5,213 nt of DNA from Nitrososphaera sp. UBA210 (GTDB lineage: Archaea; Thermoproteota; Nitrososphaeria; Nitrososphaerales; Nitrososphaeraceae): NCBI GenBank assembly GCA_002494895.1, contig DADA01000002.1, forward strand, positions 1 to 5,213. The letters run 5' to 3'. Under the pieces are notes generated by a model. It was given only the letters and a program-made list of their open reading frames with translations. It was not told the DNA's origin and did no database searches. Shown here piece after piece: positions 1 through 4,168 of this stretch (within the stretch, counting starts at the first letter, position 1; the number at the start of each line of letters is the position of its first letter). Position numbers and translations under genes: made by a program.

Positions 1-478
1 CGGTTGAAAGAATGACGCCGTCCACTCCGAGCTCCAGAACAGAGAACATTGTTGTCACTTCACGGGCGCTCTTGGCGGTGGTAAAGACCTTGGTCTTGGA
101 TTTGTGCAGCTTGGCAATGATATTCTCAAGTGGAATTATTTTCCAGTCAGTCGCGTCAACGATAATAAATTCGGCGCCCGCCTGCGAAGCCTTTTCAATC
201 TCGTTAACGTCCGCGTTGCCAAGGACCTTTTTGAAGAAACCGAGACTCTTTCCAGATGATCTGGATGATTTCAGCTGGTCGAGGCTCTTGCATATGATCA
301 TGTCAGCGTCGGGTGATTCGTACAACGTTCGAAAACCTTTTCCCTCGATGGATTTTGGATCTACGTTCAACGTTGAAACCCCCTGCGTCTTTAACTTTGA
401 AACAAACCCGGCCAGAGCAGATTTTGGTACTGTGGGCCTGACTATGAGGTCCCTGCCTCTGATAGGCGGATCAGCCAA
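1..478 (-). CDS. aroB': 3-dehydroquinate synthase II (archaeal AroB'), 3' end outside the window
   Basis: Catalyses oxidative deamination and cyclisation of 2-amino-3,7-dideoxy-D-threo-hept-6-ulosonate (ADH) to 3-dehydroquinate, the second step of the archaeal alternative shikimate entry; cytosolic. The reverse-complement frame is open for 159 codons to the window edge. It shows the family pattern: an N-terminal strand DLIVRPTVPKSAL (residues 10-22), VDATDWKIIPLENIIAKLH (107-125) and, near the cut, a V-L-E-L-G-V-D-G-V-I-L-S-T segment (147-159). The family is usually about 330-370 aa, so roughly half is present. The start is taken as TTG at 478: an in-frame TGA lies at 487-485, no ATG or GTG comes early enough, and the conserved N-terminal strand begins soon after. 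The start overlaps the last 8 nt of the ADH synthase gene, so the two are probably co-transcribed and translationally coupled. No strong Shine-Dalgarno is seen. Family identity is secure; the start is less so. Confidence 0.9.
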   Translation of the reverse strand, partial: MADPPIRGRDLIVRPTVPKSALAGFVSKLKTQGVSTLNVDPKSIEGKGFRTLYESPDADMIICKSLDQLKSSRSSGKSLGFFKKVLGNADVNEIEKASQAGAEFIIVDATDWKIIPLENIIAKLHKSKTKVFTTAKSAREVTTMFSVLELGVDGVILST

Positions 479-1253
479 GATCTTTCAAAGCCTCTTTTAC
501 CGTCTTGCCCTGAATTATTATTCTGTTGAGGGCACGCACAATGGCAGGCGGATTCCTGTGCTGGAATATGTTGCGGCCAAACGTAACTCCTTTGGCGCCT
601 GCAGCCATGGCCCCTGCGCACATTTCAAGTATATCTCTGTCAGTCTCGCCCTTGGGGCCGCCTGCTATCACTATGGGAACTGGGCAGCTCTTCACAACCT
701 TTCGAAAGGAGTCTGGATCGCCCGTATACACTGCCTTGACAATGTCCGCTCCGGCTTCGGCACCAATCCTGGCAGCGTGAGCGACTATCTCTGGATCGTG
801 CGGGTTCTTGATGTTCTCTCCACGAGGGTACATCATCGCGACGAGGGGGACGCTCCATTCATCGCACTTGTCTCCGATCATGCCCAGCTTTTGCAGCATC
901 TCGGGCTCTTCTTTCGCACCGATGTTGATATGGAGTGACACAGCGTCCGCTCCAAGTCGGATCGCCTCTTCAACGCCGCCCATGAGCATTTTCCTGTTAG
1001 GAGCCGGGCCAAGAGAAGTACTCCCTGAAAAGTGAGCAATGAGACCGATCTCTGGCGGCCTTGGCATGCTCTTGATGATGCCCTTGTTCACCAGCACGCA
1101 GGTGAGACCGGCAGGAGCGCACTGGTAGATCATCCCATGCACGTCCTCGAGTCCTTTGATAGGGCCGTTGCTGATGCCGTGATCCATCGGAATGCATACC
1201 ATCTTGCCATCCTTCAGTATCCTGCCAAGCCTTACGTCCCTGCCAAAGACCAT
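471..1253 (-). CDS. aroA': 2-amino-3,7-dideoxy-D-threo-hept-6-ulosonate (ADH) synthase
   Basis: Class I aldolase-like (FbaB/DeoC-type TIM barrel) enzyme that condenses L-aspartate semialdehyde with a 6-deoxy-5-ketofructose-phosphate donor to give ADH, the first step of aromatic amino-acid synthesis in archaea lacking DAHP synthase. The 260 aa length is normal for the family. Visible motifs are PMDHG (residues 22-26, Asp24), YPRGEN (142-147, Tyr142), VKAVYTGD (172-179, Schiff-base Lys173), IAGGPK (196-201) and the phosphate-binding VTFGRNIFQ (223-231). The Asp/Tyr/Lys set and its spacing agree with the characterised Methanocaldococcus enzyme MJ0400 as I recall it. A related class I fructose-bisphosphate aldolase is the main alternative, but the dehydroquinate synthase II gene directly downstream argues for ADH synthase. 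The ATG at 1253 has no Shine-Dalgarno and lies about 28 nt from a TATA box, so the mRNA is probably leaderless. Confidence 0.94.
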   Translation of the reverse strand: MVFGRDVRLGRILKDGKMVCIPMDHGISNGPIKGLEDVHGMIYQCAPAGLTCVLVNKGIIKSMPRPPEIGLIAHFSGSTSLGPAPNRKMLMGGVEEAIRLGADAVSLHINIGAKEEPEMLQKLGMIGDKCDEWSVPLVAMMYPRGENIKNPHDPEIVAHAARIGAEAGADIVKAVYTGDPDSFRKVVKSCPVPIVIAGGPKGETDRDILEMCAGAMAAGAKGVTFGRNIFQHRNPPAIVRALNRIIIQGKTVKEALKDLG

Positions 1254-1275
1254 ATGTAAGGACAGGTTTTTCCCC

Positions 1276-1290
1276 TACTTATAACTTAAA
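1276..1290 (-). promoter_or_regulatory. Archaeal TATA box of the aroA'-aroB' operon
   Basis: On the minus strand the sequence reads TTTAAGTTATAAGTA, with TTATAAGT at 1284-1277 as the TATA element. Its centre is about 28 nt from the A of the ATG at 1253. The usual archaeal TATA-to-start distance therefore puts transcription initiation at or within a few bases of the start codon, predicting a leaderless mRNA. This fits the absence of a Shine-Dalgarno sequence. Inferred from position and composition only. Confidence 0.6.
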
Positions 1291-1445
1291 TGTTAAGACC
1301 GACAATTAGTTGAACTGTCTCATCCTGTTTCGCCAAACTTTCGCAGAGTTGCGTTTCCAACTTGCAGAATACTTGCGATATAAGCAAATCGATGTACTCT
1401 GGTTGACATGAGTAGAGCCGAATTTAGTCCTGTAAGTTGTCTTGA

Positions 1446-1482
1446 TTAGGACATACCGATATACAAATATTCGAAGTCCTAA
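1446..1482. repeat. 7-bp inverted repeat flanking a TATA-like stretch
   Basis: TTAGGAC at 1446-1452 is the exact reverse complement of GTCCTAA at 1476-1482, with 23 bp between. The centre contains GATATACAAATAT (about 1458-1470), a plausible TATA element for transcription toward 1501. A third copy of GTCCT at 1427-1431 could pair with the same left arm. The layout, arms either side of a TATA element, would suit a dimeric repressor site. However, a 7-bp match in AT-rich DNA can arise by chance, and no regulator is identified. Confidence 0.3.
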
Positions 1483-1500
1483 CGAATTGGAGAGAAACAA

Positions 1501-1584
1501 ATGCCTGTCGCGCTTCGAGTCAATCTCATGGTCGATTTAGGAGATTTTATATTTACATTCCCTGTAGGTGAGCCATGCTGCTGA
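1501..1584 (+). CDS. Possible 27-codon small ORF ahead of the zinc-finger gene
   Basis: ATG at 1501 opens a 27-codon frame ending in TGA at 1582-1584. The peptide is hydrophobic and begins MPVALRVNLMVDLGDF, ending in two cysteines. A Shine-Dalgarno-like GGAG at 1489-1492 sits 8 nt before the ATG, and a TATA-like stretch lies about 31-43 nt upstream. The ORF overlaps the first 10 nt of the zinc-finger gene in another frame (ATGCTGCTGA), the geometry of start-stop translational coupling. It could be a leader peptide or upstream regulatory ORF, or chance. No homology is recognised. The zinc-finger gene also appears to have its own promoter inside this ORF, which weakens the case. Confidence 0.25.
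   Translation: MPVALRVNLMVDLGDFIFTFPVGEPCC
1545..1553 (+). promoter_or_regulatory. TATA box for the zinc-finger gene
   Basis: TTTTATATT is centred about 26 nt before the ATG at 1575, the distance expected for an archaeal transcript starting at or next to the start codon. An AGGTGA at 1566-1571 resembles a Shine-Dalgarno, but it has only a 3-nt spacer and would lie outside a leaderless mRNA. It would matter only if a longer transcript from upstream exists. Confidence 0.5.
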
Positions 1585-1778
1585 CGGAGCACGAACGAAA
1601 CCCGTTCTGCTACATTTGCAATCTGTTCTTTGCTCCAGACTACCTGCCAGTCCACCTCAAGGTTGACCACACAAAGGATGAGCTGGCATCGCACCTTCTT
1701 CTGGCTTATTTTGATGACTGGCTAGAGCAGCAAGAAGCTATTGAGGATGCGCTGGAATCAACGCATCACATAAGATAA
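1575..1778 (+). CDS. Small single C2H2 zinc-finger protein
   Basis: A 67-aa protein with one near-canonical C2H2 finger: Cys12-x2-Cys15-x11-His27-x4-His32, in the segment FCYICNLFFAPDYLPVHLK. The large hydrophobic residues between the cysteine and histidine pairs (Leu17, Phe18, Phe19, Tyr23, Leu24) match the usual finger core. The spacing is one residue shorter than the common x12. After the finger, residues 35-60 form a predicted acidic, probably amphipathic helix (AYFDDWLEQQEAIEDALE). The acidic tail suggests a protein-binding module more than a simple DNA binder; that is inference. An in-frame TGA at 1569-1571 rules out an upstream start, so ATG 1575 is well supported. Small one-finger proteins of this kind are known in archaea, but their functions are largely unassigned. 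The next gene begins 88 bp downstream with its own promoter, so this looks monocistronic. Confidence 0.75.
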   Translation: MLLTEHERNPFCYICNLFFAPDYLPVHLKVDHTKDELASHLLLAYFDDWLEQQEAIEDALESTHHIR

Positions 1779-1837
1779 ATTCCGAATGCACCAAGGCTCT
1801 CGAAGACGGCAGCGGCCCGTAATCATGAGCCCATAGG

Positions 1838-1850
1838 TTTTTTAGAAATA
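1838..1850 (+). promoter_or_regulatory. TATA-like/T-run between two small genes
   Basis: GGTTTTTTAGAAATAG includes a run of six T and a TTTAGAAATA element centred about 22 nt before the ATG at 1867. It may serve as the TATA box of the membrane-protein gene, giving a near-leaderless mRNA. The T-run could also end transcripts of the zinc-finger gene, which stops 60 nt earlier. The match to the archaeal TATA consensus is moderate. Confidence 0.35.
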
Positions 1851-1866
1851 GCTACCAAGTTCTCCC

Positions 1867-2184
1867 ATGTCGTACGAGTCCGACGACTCCTCAGAGCTGG
1901 GCAAGATGTCGACGAAAAAGCTGGCCATCCTCTTTGGACTGGCCTTTCTAGGGGCTTTCATGCTTATCCAGATGATACAGGGCTTTCCCCTTGCAGAACT
2001 GATAACTCGAAAAACAATAACTGAAGAGGTGGTCGTCTCGATCAAGCAAGCTGAAGTGTGCGTGGTAGAGCCATCCGACAGACAGCCAAGAGAGATTCGA
2101 GAATGTCCCTACTCCGTGGGCGACACTCTGATTGTGACATACTATCACAGCTCTACAAAGGTCGAGTCCCACGTGTTGAAATAA
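1867..2184 (+). CDS. Hypothetical single-pass membrane protein
   Basis: A 105-aa protein not assigned to a family. The first 16 residues are polar and acidic (MSYESDDSSELGK), then Lys17-Lys18 leads into one hydrophobic segment, about residues 19-38 (LAILFGLAFLGAFMLIQMIQ). The remaining 65 or so residues appear soluble and beta-rich (VVVSIKQAEVCVV, then YSVGDTLIVTYY). The lysines before the helix and the short acidic N-terminus suggest a signal-anchor topology, with the C-terminal domain probably outside the membrane; this is inference. Cys65 and Cys80 could form a disulfide in that domain. ATG 1867 is chosen because it fits the TATA-like element; Met14 (position 1906) is an alternative that would remove the acidic leader. 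The gene ends 4 bp from the stop codon of the converging endonuclease IV gene, so 3' ends of the two transcripts probably overlap. Confidence 0.65.
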   Translation: MSYESDDSSELGKMSTKKLAILFGLAFLGAFMLIQMIQGFPLAELITRKTITEEVVVSIKQAEVCVVEPSDRQPREIRECPYSVGDTLIVTYYHSSTKVESHVLK

Positions 2185-2188
2185 TTCG

Positions 2189-3058
2189 TCACTTGACCAT
2201 CCCGAGGACGATTCGCATGTTCTCCTCATCTCCCCGTGTTGCATCCATAGGCGTCTCCATTACCTTGGGGAGCTTTCTGATGGCACTATGATTGAGAAAG
2301 GCGGCCAAACCTGCCTTGCCAATAGATCCAAGTCCAATATGTTCATGCCTGTCCAGCCCAGAGTTCAGGTCGCCTTTTGAATCGTTGAGGTGAATAAACG
2401 CTAGATGATCGAAACCCACAGAGTTGTTGAAGTCAGCTAGTGTTTCATCCACCGAATCCTTTGTCCGGAGATCGTGTCCCGAGGCGAACAGGTGACAGGT
2501 ATCAAGACAGATCCCGTACTGTTCCGAATCTGGCAGTGCGTCAAATATCAGGCGCAGGTCGGCAAATGTGCTACCCACGCTGTTTTTTTGGCCGGCGCTG
2601 TTTTCTAGGATTATTCTTACTGGATGAGTGCGCTCCGCGTTTCTGGCCTGCTGCCTGGCCGTCTTTATGGCCGCCACCAGCTGGGATATTCCAGCGTTTC
2701 TCCCCTGCCCCATGTGGCTTCCCAGATGGATAACAAGATAGGATATTCCAAGAGTACTACATCTGACAATCTCACCCGCCAGAGTCTGCACGGACTTTTC
2801 GTAGCACTGTCCGGACATTCCTGAAAGATTCGGAAGATACGGCATGTGGACAATAACTGAATCCTGCTGAATCTTGCTTTCTGCAAGTTTGTTCTTGAAA
2901 GATTCGACATCCTTTGGGTCCAGTGCTTTTGCGGTCCATCCTCGAGGATTTCGGCTGAATATCTGAAAAGCAGTGCAGCCAATCTTTGTTGCGTTATCCA
3001 CCGCGTTTGAGATTCCTCCTGCGATCGAGACATGGAACCCGACCTTCATCGAGGCCAT
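2189..3058 (-). CDS. nfo: Endonuclease IV (apurinic/apyrimidinic endonuclease, deoxyribonuclease IV)
   Basis: Metal-dependent AP endonuclease of base excision repair: it cleaves the backbone 5' of abasic sites and can remove 3' blocking groups. With the start at 3058 it is 289 aa, close to the usual 280-300. It is a TIM-barrel protein opening with KVGFHVSIAGG. All nine residues matching the trinuclear zinc ligands of E. coli Nfo are present: His71, His111 (HLGSH), Glu152 (ENSAGQ), Asp186 and His189 (LDTCH), His223 (HLND), Asp236 and His238 (DRHEH), and Glu268 (METP). It should therefore be active. The frame is open further upstream (to an ATG at 3103), but a TATAAA at 3089-3084 lies 28 nt before ATG 3058, so the longer version would begin upstream of its own promoter. 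ATG 3049 (MKVGF) is the only serious alternative. It is divergent from priL and convergent with the membrane-protein gene. Confidence 0.95.
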   Translation of the reverse strand: MASMKVGFHVSIAGGISNAVDNATKIGCTAFQIFSRNPRGWTAKALDPKDVESFKNKLAESKIQQDSVIVHMPYLPNLSGMSGQCYEKSVQTLAGEIVRCSTLGISYLVIHLGSHMGQGRNAGISQLVAAIKTARQQARNAERTHPVRIILENSAGQKNSVGSTFADLRLIFDALPDSEQYGICLDTCHLFASGHDLRTKDSVDETLADFNNSVGFDHLAFIHLNDSKGDLNSGLDRHEHIGLGSIGKAGLAAFLNHSAIRKLPKVMETPMDATRGDEENMRIVLGMVK

Positions 3059-3081
3059 ACCGTAGCGGGGAGTAGATGTTT

Positions 3082-3092
3082 GCTTTATAGCT
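3082..3092 (-). promoter_or_regulatory. TATA box of the endonuclease IV gene
   Basis: The minus strand reads GCTATAAAGCA, with TATAAA at 3089-3084 centred about 28 nt before ATG 3058. This predicts a leaderless mRNA; no Shine-Dalgarno is visible before that ATG. It decides the start codon, since upstream in-frame ATGs would precede transcription initiation. Confidence 0.6.
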
Positions 3093-3111
3093 TGTCGGCA
3101 CACCTTCCAAT

Positions 3112-3123
3112 TGTATTTTTATT
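3112..3123 (+). promoter_or_regulatory. TATA-like element of the priL-priS operon
   Basis: TGTATTTTTATTG contains an AT-rich TATA-like core (TATTTTTAT, 3114-3122) centred about 31 nt before ATG 3149. Transcription would start about 3142-3148, giving no leader or only a few bases. It lies about 30 bp from the opposing TATA box of the endonuclease IV gene, so the two initiation complexes point away from each other within a 90-bp spacer. Confidence 0.5.
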
Positions 3124-3148
3124 GCAGTGAGAGCTAAGCTGACTAGGC

Positions 3149-4162
3149 ATGTCTTCCATAAGGATGGGCACTGGCGACCTTGCAAAGTATCCGTTCCTTA
3201 ATGAGGCCGGTGAGTACATGCGCAAGTCTGGCTTTGGCTGGGAGGAGCTCGGAGGACCGGACATGAAGGACGTGATAGACAGGGCCGCCCGGCGCATAGA
3301 AGTGGGAGTTGCGGGAGACGTTTACGCCGGCCTGGACAAATATGAAATCGAAATCCTGACGTTCATAGTTTCTTTGATAATGGTAAAAGCGATCGCTCTT
3401 GAGCCGGTTCTAAAAAAATATGCGCTTGCGGAGGCAAGACGCGCCGAAAAGTTCCTGACAGACGACCTTAGAAAACAAAGCGAGCCTCTAAAGCGATCCC
3501 TTTTCACAAAGATATTCGAGGATCTGTTTGCCTTAAAGATCGAGATCGCAGAGAGTGACATGCGACTCTTCAAGGTGAAGGTGACAGACTATCTCGCAAG
3601 GTCATCGCATTTCCACGAGCAGGAATGGAAGCTCATCAACAGGCTGGTCAGTGACGGGTTCGTTTATCTAGACGCAGATGAAACGGTGAGGCTCGTACGA
3701 AACGAGCTTTCCATACTCATCCATGAAAAAGTAAGGGCAATGGCCCTCCCTACTCTGCCCCTAACGATTAGGGACCGTGCCGAGGAGCTGAGAGCAAAAT
3801 TCGCGCCCCGATACGAATATCGTGTCCTATCGGCAACCGACCTGCCACCGTGCATAAAGCATGCTCTCGATGTGATGGACAAGGGCGAGAATCTGCCGCA
3901 CTCTGCCCGGGTAATGCTGGCTACCTACATGCTGGCAGTAGGCAAGCCGATTGATGAAATAGTCGCGCTATTTCAGAATGCCCCGGACTTTAACGAAAAG
4001 ATCACTCGCTATCAGGTAGAGCATCTTGCAGGGATAAAGGGGAGCCGAACAAAGTATTCCGTCCCTTCATGCGAGAAACTTCGCAATGAAAACTTGTGCT
4101 TTGCAACGCAGGAATGCGCAGGAATTGTCAATCCTATTCAGTTTGGAAGGAAAAGGAAATAG
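3149..4162 (+). CDS. priL: DNA primase large subunit PriL
   Basis: The regulatory Fe-S subunit of the archaeal/eukaryotic-type primase, which partners PriS to make primers for DNA replication. The 337 aa length is typical. The N-terminal part (about 1-225) is mainly helical, beginning with DLAKYPFLNEAGEYM (10-24), a recognisable PriL start. The C-terminal domain carries the four cysteines expected to hold a 4Fe-4S cluster: Cys235 (DLPPC), Cys308 (VPSC), Cys317 (NLC) and Cys323 (QEC), followed by the conserved NPIQFG (328-333). The basic tail GRKRK ends the protein. ATG 3149 is preferred because it suits the TATA-like element; Met6 (3164) is possible. There is no Shine-Dalgarno. PriS starts 3 nt after the TAG stop, in the same frame, so this is the first gene of a primase operon. 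Confidence 0.95.
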   Translation: MSSIRMGTGDLAKYPFLNEAGEYMRKSGFGWEELGGPDMKDVIDRAARRIEVGVAGDVYAGLDKYEIEILTFIVSLIMVKAIALEPVLKKYALAEARRAEKFLTDDLRKQSEPLKRSLFTKIFEDLFALKIEIAESDMRLFKVKVTDYLARSSHFHEQEWKLINRLVSDGFVYLDADETVRLVRNELSILIHEKVRAMALPTLPLTIRDRAEELRAKFAPRYEYRVLSATDLPPCIKHALDVMDKGENLPHSARVMLATYMLAVGKPIDEIVALFQNAPDFNEKITRYQVEHLAGIKGSRTKYSVPSCEKLRNENLCFATQECAGIVNPIQFGRKRK

Positions 4163-4168
4163 CAGTTG
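4145..4168 (+). promoter_or_regulatory. Shine-Dalgarno-like purine tract deciding the priS TTG start
   Basis: GGAAGG (4145-4150) and AGGA (4154-4157) lie within the last priL codons. The second is 8 nt before TTG 4166, a normal spacing. This contrasts with the first genes of transcripts in this window, which lack such sites. It supports initiation at 4166, with ribosomes passing on from priL. Confidence 0.5.

Larger units (their letters stand above)
1254..1574. other. 321-bp divergent spacer, no confident gene
   Basis: This stretch separates the minus-strand aro operon from the plus-strand zinc-finger gene. It is visibly more AT-rich than the flanking genes. It holds the aro promoter (1276-1290), a 7-bp inverted repeat around a TATA-like stretch (1446-1482), a possible 27-codon ORF (from 1501) and the zinc-finger gene promoter (1545-1553). 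I checked for a tRNA-like fold because of a TTCGAAG at about 1469-1475, but the flanks cannot form a T-stem. Short minus-strand ORFs here (about 64 and 71 codons) resemble no protein I recognise and are not called. A small RNA could lie between about 1300 and 1440, but nothing in the sequence shows one. Confidence 0.6.

Noticed and set aside
12..938. A 308-codon plus-strand open frame opposite aroA' and aroB'
   Set aside because: It lies antisense to two strongly recognised genes and spans their junction. Its translation shows no domain and it has no promoter or ribosome site. It is most likely a by-product of codon bias on the other strand.
1460..1485. Possible tRNA T-arm (TTCGAAG)
   Set aside because: The bases flanking the loop cannot form a 5-bp T-stem, and no acceptor or anticodon arm can be found around it.
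1306..1694. Two minus-strand ORFs (about 64 and 71 codons) in and beyond the spacer
   Set aside because: Their translations have no recognisable motif, they overlap each other or the zinc-finger gene, and no TATA box or ribosome site precedes them convincingly.
2440..2824. Plus-strand ORFs inside endonuclease IV
   Set aside because: They are antisense to a gene with all nine zinc ligands intact and have no features of their own; treated as frame shadows.
3058..3103. N-terminally longer endonuclease IV (304 aa, from ATG 3103)
   Set aside because: The added 15 residues are not family-like, and this start would lie upstream of the TATAAA at 3089-3084 that best explains transcription.
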